This document shows, piece by piece, positions 13,880 to 20,031 of a stretch of 21,569 nt of DNA. The notes under the pieces are model-generated. The model searched no databases. It saw only the letters and a program-made list of their open reading frames with translations, and was not told the DNA's origin. The stretch comes from an uncultured Collinsella sp. (GTDB taxonomy: Bacteria; Actinomycetota; Coriobacteriia; Coriobacteriales; Coriobacteriaceae). Every line of letters starts with the position of its first letter. The stretch's first letter is position 1. The translations under genes were made by a program, and so were the position numbers. The stretch covers positions 1 to 21,569 of the forward strand of contig UQXT01000028.1 of the NCBI GenBank assembly GCA_900545075.1. The letters run 5' to 3'.

Positions 13880-15595
13880 CTATTGTGCCGAGCCCGCAAC
13901 GGGCTCAAAATGCTTGTCCTTCACGGCCGCGGCCAGACGATCTGCCAGATTGCGTACGCGCGAATCCAGGCGCGCGGCACCTGGATTGACGAAGAAACGG
14001 GCCGTGCAGTCCATGATGCGACCGGTAATGACCAGGTCGTTGTCGCGTAGCGTGGCACCCGTGGCGGTAATGTCCACGATGCGATCGGTCATGCCGACGA
14101 TGGGGCCCAGCTCGATGTTGCCGTGCAGCGAAACGATGTCGGCGTTCACGCCTCGCTCGGCATACCAGGCGCTCGCGATGCGCGGATACTTGGTGGCCAC
14201 GCGAAGCGATCCGCGGCGAGCATAGTTGCGCTCGGCCTGACCGGCGCGCCATGCGGGCTCCGCCTCGATAAAGGTGCACAGGCCGTAGCCCAGATCGACC
14301 AGCTGCAGCAAGTTGAGGTCTGCCTCGATGAGCGAGTCCCAGCCACAGATGCCGCAATCGGCACCACCGCAGCCCACAAAGGCGGGCGCATCGCTGGGTC
14401 GCACGATGACAAACTCGATATCGCCGACCGTGCCCTCGCCGGCACGCGTGTCGCGGCCGCGCACGATCAGGTGACGACCGGGATCGCGCAGCTCCGAGAC
14501 ATCCAAGCCCGCGGCCTCGAGCACGTCGAGTGTGTCGGCCTTAAGCGAGCCCTTGGGCACGGCAATGCGCAGCGGACCCTCGGCGCCACGGCCCGCGGCG
14601 TGATCGCCATCGGAAGCAGCGTCCTCGGCCGAGGTGTGCGCGGCCTCCAGGCGCTCGAGCGAAAAGGCGAAGCCCGCCGCCGGCACCTCGATACCGTCGC
14701 CAAACGCACCGGTAAAGATGGAGTCGTAGCGTCCGCCCGAACCCACCGGATCGGGCAGGCCACCGGCATAGGCCTTAAAGACCAGGCCCGTGTAGTAATC
14801 AAACGAGTTCATGATGGAGAAGTCGAAGGACAGTACCTGGGCGTCCTCGGGAGCCAGGCCCTCGACCAGGGCACGCAGCTCGCGCGTAAGCGACGCGACA
14901 ATGCCCGCCGCCGCCAGCAGCGCGTCGACACGGTCGAGCACCTCGGCACCACCGTGCAGGCGCGGCAGCTCGCTAATGGCGGCCTTGACGGCATCGGACT
15001 CGGCGCTGGCAGCCACGCGGGCATCGAGGCCCACAAAGTCGTTGGCATGCACGCAGCGCAGGGCCTCGGCGGCCAGCTCGCGATCCTCGCACGCCGCGAG
15101 CAGTTCCTTAAACGGACGCACGCTGCCCGCGATAATGCGCGCACCGGGAAGTGCCAGCTTGCGCACGGCCTCGGCCACCAGTGAGACAATCTCGACATCG
15201 CCCGAGGTATCGCCCGCGCCGATAAGCTCAAAGCCCAACTGCGTAAACTGGCGCGAACCACCGGCATTGCGCTGACACTCGCGAACCACCGGCGCCTCGT
15301 AACGTAAGCGCAGAGGCAAGTCGGCAGCGCGCATACGGGTCGAAACCAAGCGCACGATCGGCAGCGTGTTGTCGGGACGGACCACCAGCAGGCGGCCATC
15401 ATCGTCAAAGAGCTTAAACGGCGTGTCCGCAATGCGGCCGCCTTCCTCGAGCGAGCCCTTGTCCTCGAGCAGCGGCGTCTCGACCGGAAGGTAATGATGC
15501 TCCCTAAAGCAGCCCTTCACCGTCAGCGCAATCTCCTCGCGCGCCTGAGCCTCCTCGGGCAATATGTCCCGGAATCCCCACGGTGTGGCCGTCAT
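13880..15595 (-). CDS. hisZ-hisG: HisZ–HisG fusion: ATP phosphoribosyltransferase regulatory and catalytic parts in one chain
   Basis: 571 residues in one uninterrupted frame. Residues 1–318 match HisZ, the catalytically dead histidyl-tRNA-synthetase relative: WGFRDILPEEA, VRPDNTLPIVRLVSTRM (72–88), the motif 2-like RYEAPVVRECQRNAGG, and motif 3-like GSGGRYDSIF. Residues 319–340 are a Ser/Asp/Ala/Gly linker. Residues 341–571 match short-form HisG: LRIAVPKGSLKADTLDVLEA, VATKYPRIA, and the PRPP loop IVDITATGATLRDNDL (506–521). HisG makes phosphoribosyl-ATP from ATP and PRPP; short HisG normally needs separate HisZ in a hetero-octamer. None of the codons for 319–345 is ATG, GTG or TTG, so HisG has no obvious independent start. 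The motif usually written GxxDxGIxGxD carries three cysteines (409, 414, 417) here. ATG at 15595 has AGGAGG eight bases upstream. First gene of the operon. Confidence 0.93.
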   Translation of the reverse strand: MTATPWGFRDILPEEAQAREEIALTVKGCFREHHYLPVETPLLEDKGSLEEGGRIADTPFKLFDDDGRLLVVRPDNTLPIVRLVSTRMRAADLPLRLRYEAPVVRECQRNAGGSRQFTQLGFELIGAGDTSGDVEIVSLVAEAVRKLALPGARIIAGSVRPFKELLAACEDRELAAEALRCVHANDFVGLDARVAASAESDAVKAAISELPRLHGGAEVLDRVDALLAAAGIVASLTRELRALVEGLAPEDAQVLSFDFSIMNSFDYYTGLVFKAYAGGLPDPVGSGGRYDSIFTGAFGDGIEVPAAGFAFSLERLEAAHTSAEDAASDGDHAAGRGAEGPLRIAVPKGSLKADTLDVLEAAGLDVSELRDPGRHLIVRGRDTRAGEGTVGDIEFVIVRPSDAPAFVGCGGADCGICGWDSLIEADLNLLQLVDLGYGLCTFIEAEPAWRAGQAERNYARRGSLRVATKYPRIASAWYAERGVNADIVSLHGNIELGPIVGMTDRIVDITATGATLRDNDLVITGRIMDCTARFFVNPGAARLDSRVRNLADRLAAAVKDKHFEPVAGSAQ

Positions 15596-15630
15596 CTGAT
15601 GAGCCTCCTCATGCTGTGTTTCATATAGAG

Positions 15631-15662
15631 CAGAAGACCGGCATAGCTCCGCCGGTCTTCTG
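15631..15662 (-). promoter_or_regulatory. Perfect 12-bp hairpin in the his operon leader
   Basis: CAGAAGACCGGC pairs perfectly with GCCGGTCTTCTG around an 8-base loop, 35 bp before the hisZ-hisG start. It has no T run after it on the minus strand, so it is not a terminator. If the nearby −10 candidate is right, it lies in the 5' leader and could stabilise the mRNA, bind a regulator or be the DNA operator of one. Confidence 0.7.
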
Positions 15663-15670
15663 GGTACTTT

Positions 15671-15676
15671 AGCATA
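15671..15676 (-). promoter_or_regulatory. Weak −10 candidate for the his operon
   Basis: The minus strand reads TATGCT just upstream of the leader hairpin, about 75 bp before the first gene. The −35 region (ATTTTC/GATTTT) is poor. Placement is the main support. Confidence 0.25.
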
Positions 15677-15788
15677 CTAGAGTGTTTGCGGGGAAAATCC
15701 GTCGCAGCCGCTCACACCGTATTCATTTGGAAACATTGGAGCGGATCGCCCGCGGCCCCGCTCGCCCAGCGGAAAAGTTTACAGACGA

Positions 15789-15863
15789 GGGCCGGGGAGG
15801 CATGCTTTGTTTTGAGAAGTGGGCTCCGCGAACTTCTCAAAACAAAGCATGCCTCCCCGGCCC
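15789..15863. repeat. Perfect 32-bp inverted repeat, 11-base loop (hairpin family copy 1)
   Basis: Arms 15789–15820 and 15832–15863 are complementary at all 32 positions; the left arm contains GGGGAGGCATGCTTTG and ends GAGAAGT. The loop is GGGCTCCGCGA. The same loop, with one base changed and in opposite orientation, occurs in copy 2 at 15984–16050. A perfect stem this long is far from chance and should form a very stable hairpin in either transcript strand. Confidence 0.95.
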
Positions 15864-15867
15864 CGGC

Positions 15868-15937
15868 AATGTAATCTTGGCTGACCAAAGGAAGATGCGC
15901 AGCCCCAAGGCCGCAACAGCCAAGTCCCCATTACATT
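15868..15937. repeat. Two-part inverted repeat (8 + 8 bp)
   Basis: AATGTAAT followed by CTTGGCTG (15868–15883) pairs with CAGCCAAG (15917–15924) and ATTACATT (15930–15937). All 16 pairs match, with a 5-base bulge (TCCCC) on one side and a 33-base loop. It starts only 5 bp after copy 1 of the hairpin family. Purpose unknown. Confidence 0.75.
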
Positions 15938-15983
15938 AAAAAATATCAGCCCCCGCATATCGAAACGGTCGAGAGGGCCTTGC

Positions 15984-16050
15984 CCGGGAGGGTGACTTTG
16001 TCCGGGGAAGTTCGCGAAGCCCACTTCCCGGAGCAAGGCAACCCGCCCGG
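15984..16050. repeat. Imperfect 28-bp inverted repeat, 11-base loop (hairpin family copy 2, reversed)
   Basis: Arms 15984–16011 and 16023–16050 pair at roughly three quarters of positions with small bulges. The loop on the minus strand is GGGCTTCGCGA, matching copy 1 (GGGCTCCGCGA) at 10 of 11 bases, flanked in both by AAGT and ACTT. It begins 36 bp after the xfp stop, so it would sit in the xfp 3' end. There is no adjacent T run. Confidence 0.85.
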
Positions 16051-16086
16051 AGCAGACCCCAGCGCGAGGCCGTCCCGGATGCCTAC

Positions 16087-18615
16087 CTACTCGTTGTCGC
16101 CGGCAGTTAGCTGCGTTGCGGAGAGTGTGCCGTCGGCAGCAGTTGCGGCTGCGGCGTCGGGCCAGACCCAGTCGGTAAAGGCCGGGTGATCGAAGCCCTC
16201 GTCGCACGCGAACTCAAAGGCCTCGGTGCGGAAAGCCTCCCACTCATCAATCTGCTCGGCAAACTTATCGGCGTCGACCATGCGCAGCACGTCGGCGGCC
16301 AGTGCCCAGCGGTCCATGTTGTTCAGGCGCAGCATGTCGAACGGCGTGGTCGTGGAGCCCTTCTCCTCGTAGCCGTGGACGCGGAAGGCGTCGTGGCCGG
16401 GGCGGTTCCAGATCAGGCGGCGAATCGTGCCGGCATAGGCGTGGAATGCAAAGAGCACAGGCTTCTCACCGCAGCCGAACAGCTCAGCCCAGCGCTCATC
16501 GCTGATGGCCTGGTCGTTCTCGCAGGCGTTCTGAATCTTGAGCAGATCGACCACGTTGACGAACCACACCTTAATGCCCAGCTCACGCAGCATATCGGTT
16601 GCAGCCAGAGCCTCGAGCGTCGGCACGTCGCCGCACGTGGCGACCACGACGTCGGCCTCGGCGAGCGAATCGGCAGTCGATGCCCACTCCCAGGTCGCTA
16701 CGCCCTCAGCGAGCTCGGACTTGGCCTCGTCGACCGTCTGGAAGGTGGGGGCGGGCTGCTTGCCACAGAAGATGGCGTTGATGCAGTCGGTGGACTGGTA
16801 GACGCGCTCGGCAACGGCAAGCGCCATGTTGGCGTCGGCCGGATAGTAGGCATTCACGATATGCGTGTCGTTGGCCTTGTTGAGCAGCAGGTCGATAAAG
16901 CCGGGGTCCTGGTGCGAGAAGCCGTTGTGGTCCTGACGCCAGACATGGCTCGACAGCAAAATGTTGAGACCGCTAATGGGGGCACGCCACGGAATCTCGC
17001 GCTTGGTGGCCTCGAGCCATTTGCAGTGCTGGTTGACCATGGAATCGACCACGTGGACAAAGCTCTCGTAGGAGCTCCACACACCCGAGCGGCCGGTGAG
17101 CACGTATGCCTCGAGGAAGCCCTCGCACTGGTGCTCGGACAGCTGCTCGACAACCTTACCGGAACCGGCCAGCAGCTCGTCGTTGGCATCGTCCTCGTAG
17201 AAGCCTGCATCCCACTGCTTCTTGGTCACCTTGTAGGCAGCCTGCAGGCGGTTGGACGCAGTCTCGTCGGGACCGAAAATGCGGAAATCGTCCATGTTCT
17301 TGGCCAGAACGTCGGCAGTGTACTCGCCAAAGACGCGAGCGGCCTCGGTGGAACCCCAGCCGTGGCCCTTGCTTGCGACGGGGATCTCGTGGGCATGAAT
17401 ATCGGGAAGCTCAAGCTCGCGGCGCACCTTGCCGCCGTTTGCATTGGGGTTGGCGCCGATGCGCAGCTCACCGGTCGGCATAAAGGCCGTCACCTCGGGG
17501 CGCACCTGGCCTTCGGGCGTAAAGAGCTCCTCGGGCTTGTAGGAGCGCAGCCACTCGCGCAGCACGCGGAAGTGCTCATGGGTGTCCTTGGCGCTCGCCA
17601 GCGGAACCTGATGGGCGCGCCAGGAGTCCTCGGTCTTCTTGCCGTCGATGTGCTTGGGGCAGGTCCAACCCTTGGGCGTACGGAACACAATCATGGGGTA
17701 GGCCGGACGGACCACGGTCTCGCCCGCCGCGGCCTGAGCCATAGCGGTGGCCTTGATGTCGCAGATCTCATCGAAGACCTGCTCGAACAGGGCGGCAAAA
17801 CGCGCGTGGATGCTTGCATGGCTCTCGTCGTCAAAACCGGCGACAAAGAAGTGCGGCTTATAGCCCATGCCCTCAAAGAACTTGATGAGTTCTTCGTCAG
17901 ACACGCGGGCAAGAATGGTGGGGTTGGCGATCTTATAGCCGTTGAGGTGCAGGATCGGCAGGACGATACCGTCGGTTGCCGGGTTCACGAGCTTGTTGGA
18001 CTGCCAAGAAGTCGCGAGCGGACCGGTCTCGGACTCGCCGTCGCCCACCACGGCCACGGCCAACAGGCTCGGGTTGTCCATGACGGCGCCGTAGGCGTGG
18101 CTGAGCGTGTAGCCGAGCTCGCCGCCCTCGTGGATGGAGCCGGGCGTCTCGGGCGCAAAGTGGCTCGGGATGCCGCCGGGATAAGAGAACTGGCGGAAGA
18201 ACTTCTGCAGGCCGGCCTCATCATTGGTGATGTCGGGGCGGATCTCACGGTAGGTACCATCGAGCAGCGACTGAGCGGTGCCGGCAGGGCCACCGTGGCC
18301 CGGGCCCATCAAGAAAATAGCGTTCTGGTTGTGGTCGGCAATAAGGCGGTTGACGTGGCCGAACAGGAAGTTGATGCCGGGTGTGGTGCCCCAGTGACCG
18401 ACCAGGCGGTGCTTAACGTCCGGGCGACCAAAGTCGCGCGTCTCACCGGTTTTCTCGTCAACAAAGTCGGGGCGCATCAGCGGGTTGGAGCGAAGGTAAA
18501 TCTGACCGACGGACAGATAGTTCGATGCGCGCCAATACAGGTCGACGCCCTCGAGCTCGGAAGCCGGCACCTCGTGGCCCAGCTTTTGCCACGGCGTCCC
18601 CAGTGTTTTAGCCAT
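16087..18615 (-). CDS. xfp: Xylulose-5-phosphate/fructose-6-phosphate phosphoketolase
   Basis: 842 residues. A thiamine-diphosphate enzyme that splits xylulose 5-phosphate (and often fructose 6-phosphate) with phosphate into acetyl phosphate plus glyceraldehyde 3-phosphate or erythrose 4-phosphate. Landmarks: GHWGTTPG (73–80), GPGHGGPA (104–111), PSHFAPETPGSIHEGGELGY (150–169), the ThDP/Mg motif GDGESETGPLATSW (191–204) ending in NGYKIAN, FRTPKGWTCP, and SHVWRQDHNGFSHQDPGF. Slightly longer than usual because of an Ala/Thr-rich C-terminal tail after WVWPD. ATG at 18615 follows AAGGGA by eight bases. The promoter carries two LacI-type operators, and a LacI-family gene lies directly upstream on the same strand. 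Whether it prefers X5P only or both substrates cannot be read from the sequence. Confidence 0.97.
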   Translation of the reverse strand: MAKTLGTPWQKLGHEVPASELEGVDLYWRASNYLSVGQIYLRSNPLMRPDFVDEKTGETRDFGRPDVKHRLVGHWGTTPGINFLFGHVNRLIADHNQNAIFLMGPGHGGPAGTAQSLLDGTYREIRPDITNDEAGLQKFFRQFSYPGGIPSHFAPETPGSIHEGGELGYTLSHAYGAVMDNPSLLAVAVVGDGESETGPLATSWQSNKLVNPATDGIVLPILHLNGYKIANPTILARVSDEELIKFFEGMGYKPHFFVAGFDDESHASIHARFAALFEQVFDEICDIKATAMAQAAAGETVVRPAYPMIVFRTPKGWTCPKHIDGKKTEDSWRAHQVPLASAKDTHEHFRVLREWLRSYKPEELFTPEGQVRPEVTAFMPTGELRIGANPNANGGKVRRELELPDIHAHEIPVASKGHGWGSTEAARVFGEYTADVLAKNMDDFRIFGPDETASNRLQAAYKVTKKQWDAGFYEDDANDELLAGSGKVVEQLSEHQCEGFLEAYVLTGRSGVWSSYESFVHVVDSMVNQHCKWLEATKREIPWRAPISGLNILLSSHVWRQDHNGFSHQDPGFIDLLLNKANDTHIVNAYYPADANMALAVAERVYQSTDCINAIFCGKQPAPTFQTVDEAKSELAEGVATWEWASTADSLAEADVVVATCGDVPTLEALAATDMLRELGIKVWFVNVVDLLKIQNACENDQAISDERWAELFGCGEKPVLFAFHAYAGTIRRLIWNRPGHDAFRVHGYEEKGSTTTPFDMLRLNNMDRWALAADVLRMVDADKFAEQIDEWEAFRTEAFEFACDEGFDHPAFTDWVWPDAAAATAADGTLSATQLTAGDNE

Positions 18616-18673
18616 TGTTTATGTCCCTTCGCTGTGCGGTCGCCCTCCAATACGGCAACCTTTCGTTGGGACT

Positions 18674-18679
18674 AGTATA
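18674..18679 (-). promoter_or_regulatory. −10 box of xfp
   Basis: The minus strand reads TATACT, 58 bp upstream of the xfp start. The expected −35 position (18697–18702, CCATGA) is poor. The same hexamer TATACT serves as the −10 candidate of the lacI gene. Confidence 0.55.
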
Positions 18680-18684
18680 TTTGC

Positions 18685-18696
18685 TAAAACGTTTTA
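18685..18696. promoter_or_regulatory. LacI-family operator O1 of xfp
   Basis: TAAAACGTTTTA is a perfect 12-bp palindrome with the central CG typical of LacI-family sites. It fills the space between the −35 and −10 regions of the xfp promoter, five bases upstream of the −10 box, where a bound repressor would block RNA polymerase. Confidence 0.8.
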
Positions 18697-18703
18697 TCAT
18701 GGT

Positions 18704-18719
18704 GGAAAAACGTTTTACC
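18704..18719. promoter_or_regulatory. LacI-family operator O2 of xfp
   Basis: GGAAAAACGTTTTACC is a 16-bp palindrome with a single mismatched pair, sharing the core AAAACGTTTT with O1. Its centre is exactly 21 bp from that of O1, two helical turns, so two dimers would sit on the same face of the DNA. It lies just upstream of the expected −35 position. Confidence 0.75.
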
Positions 18720-18757
18720 ATCCTTATCAATCGCATCGATCAACAAAACGCGACATT

Positions 18758-18784
18758 CACCTGCGGCATTGCCTGTCACAGGTG
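18758..18784 (-). terminator. Possible weak terminator after the lacI gene
   Basis: CACCTG pairs with CAGGTG, with an inner GGC/GCC stem, 17 bp after the lacI stop. On the minus strand only a short GTTTTG tract follows about 8 bases later, so read-through into xfp is quite possible. Confidence 0.3.
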
Positions 18785-18801
18785 CTCCACATTCGGTCAC
18801 T

Positions 18802-19848
18802 TCAAATTGATAAACGTGTTTGGTTGTGTTTAGTAAGTTCGAGCACGCTGCCCTTAACGATAAGTGCCGGCTCCAGGACGACCTCTTCGGCACGCCTACC
18901 GCCCCTACCGGCAAGACGCTTGGACATGCAGCCAAAAGCATGCTCCGCAAGGACACCAGGATCCTGCTCAATCGCGGTCAGCGCCGGCTCAAAGAGAACG
19001 TCGGCCGCCGAGTTGTCATAGCTTACGACCGAAATATCGCACGGGATGCTCTTCCCCATCTCGTGCAGGCGCTTGAGCAGACCGAGGGCAATGTTATCCG
19101 AGCTTGCGAACACGGCGGTGGCATCAGTTGCGAGCACCGCCTCCGAGGCCTCGTAGGCACTCGGAATGTAGTACTCGCTCTCAAACTCCAAACGCGCGTC
19201 GATAGGCAAGCCAACCTCGCGCAGTGCGCGCTCATAGCCGGCAAGTCGTTTGCGACCCGTATTGGAGCGGCGTGCGTTAACCAGACAGGCAATACGGCGG
19301 TGGCCCTGCTCAATCAGATAGCGGGTGGCCATGTAGCCACCCATCTCGTGGTCGAACATCACCTTGTCGCACTCGAGTCCCTCAATGGCACGGTCGACCA
19401 TCACGGCAGGGATGGGCAGATGGCTCACCTCCTCGCGCAGGGCACGATCGTCGGAGAACTCGTCACCCACTACCAGAAAGACGCCGTCGACGCCGCGCGT
19501 CACCAGCTGGCGCAGCAGTTCCAAATCGTCATCGGCGCTTCCACCCGAGCTGGTAATGAAGAGCGCATAGCCGTCCTCTCGGCAGCGCTTTTCCAAGCTG
19601 CCGGCGAGTGAGGCAAAAAAGCGGCTCTCGATGTTAGGGACGATAAGGCCCAGGGTGCGCGACTCGCGCATGACCAGGCTGCGCGCGATCTGGTTGGGAA
19701 CATAGTGGTTGCGCGCCGCGACCTCTTTGATGAGCTTGCGGTTTTCTTCCGAGATGCGACAGGGCCGATTATTGAGCACAAGCGAGACCGACGAGGGGGA
19801 AAGCCCCACCTCCTGGGCGATCTGCTTGAGGGTGACTTTGTTGGCCAT
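18802..19848 (-). CDS. LacI-family transcriptional regulator, probable regulator of xfp
   Basis: 348 residues. The N-terminal helix-turn-helix VTLKQIAQEVGLSPSSVSLV (5–24) and NNRPCRIS, then the hinge helix NQIARSLVMRESRTLGLIVP, are classic LacI/GalR. The rest is the periplasmic-binding-protein-like effector domain (VDGVFLV, PAVMVDR, EQGHRRIACL, GYERALRE, AVFASSDNIALGLLKRL, SVVSYDN, LTAIEQD). The effector is unknown; family members usually sense a sugar or sugar phosphate. ATG at 19848 has AAGGAG before it. It lies 186 bp upstream of xfp on the same strand, and the spacer contains two matching CG-centred palindromes, so xfp is the likely target. It is divergent from murB. A global CcpA-like role is possible but not shown. 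Confidence 0.92.
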   Translation of the reverse strand: MANKVTLKQIAQEVGLSPSSVSLVLNNRPCRISEENRKLIKEVAARNHYVPNQIARSLVMRESRTLGLIVPNIESRFFASLAGSLEKRCREDGYALFITSSGGSADDDLELLRQLVTRGVDGVFLVVGDEFSDDRALREEVSHLPIPAVMVDRAIEGLECDKVMFDHEMGGYMATRYLIEQGHRRIACLVNARRSNTGRKRLAGYERALREVGLPIDARLEFESEYYIPSAYEASEAVLATDATAVFASSDNIALGLLKRLHEMGKSIPCDISVVSYDNSAADVLFEPALTAIEQDPGVLAEHAFGCMSKRLAGRGGRRAEEVVLEPALIVKGSVLELTKHNQTRLSI

Positions 19849-19883
19849 CTCGCTCCTTCCGGGTTTACGCGCAATCTCTTGAA

Positions 19884-19889
19884 AGTATA
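19884..19889 (-). promoter_or_regulatory. Candidate −10 box of the lacI-family gene
   Basis: The minus strand reads TATACT 35 bp upstream of the lacI start, identical to the xfp −10 hexamer. The −35 region is weak but overlaps the palindrome at 19909–19926. Confidence 0.45.
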
Positions 19890-19908
19890 GCGACTACCCC
19901 TCTACCTC

Positions 19909-19926
19909 GGTGATAAACACTTTACC
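19909..19926. promoter_or_regulatory. Possible degenerate operator upstream of the lacI-family gene
   Basis: GGTGATAAACACTTTACC has dyad-like halves (GGTGATAAA, TTTACC) resembling the xfp operator arms but lacks the central CG. It overlies the −35 region of the lacI promoter. It could allow autoregulation, or belong to the divergent murB promoter region. Confidence 0.3.
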
Positions 19927-19982
19927 AATCCGGTAGACGGCTGTTTTATCGCCGTCAGCGCACCAAATCCGTCCGGGTGGGG

Positions 19983-19988
19983 TATATT
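19983..19988 (+). promoter_or_regulatory. Candidate −10 box of murB
   Basis: TATATT lies 43 bp upstream of the murB ATG. No strong −35 box is visible. The hexamer overlaps an in-frame TTG at 19987, which argues against that codon being the start. Confidence 0.45.
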
Positions 19989-20031
19989 GCAATCGATTGA
20001 TGACAACGACCACCAAAAGGCGGATATTCGT

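Larger units (their letters stand above)
15596..16086. other. Hairpin-rich spacer between xfp and the his operon
   Basis: 491 bp with no convincing gene. From the his side: a 12-bp leader hairpin and a possible promoter, then an unremarkable stretch (15700–15788), then three long inverted repeats in a row up to the xfp stop (each listed separately). No canonical terminator with a T run is seen directly behind xfp on the minus strand; a T6 tract occurs at 15938–15943, between two of the hairpins. I found no T-box motif or His-codon-rich leader peptide for the his operon. Confidence 0.7.

Noticed and set aside
10552..14050. Very long open frames on the plus strand opposite the his genes (10552–12609, 12314–14050)
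   Set aside because: They are exact antisense to well-recognised his genes, show low-complexity His/Arg/Gly-rich translations, and lack ribosome binding sites. High GC content readily gives such open antisense frames.
15596..15790. T-box riboswitch or His-rich leader peptide for the his operon
   Set aside because: No T-box consensus, no specifier-like leader, no run of His codons and no terminator/antiterminator pair could be found.
16186..18675. 829-codon open frame antisense to the phosphoketolase gene
   Set aside because: The minus-strand frame is a clear phosphoketolase with all motifs; the plus-strand frame resembles no known family and is a by-product of codon bias.
18811..18823. AAACGTGTTT as a third xfp/lacI operator
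   Set aside because: It lies in the last codons of the lacI gene, is an imperfect match and is out of phase with the two promoter operators.
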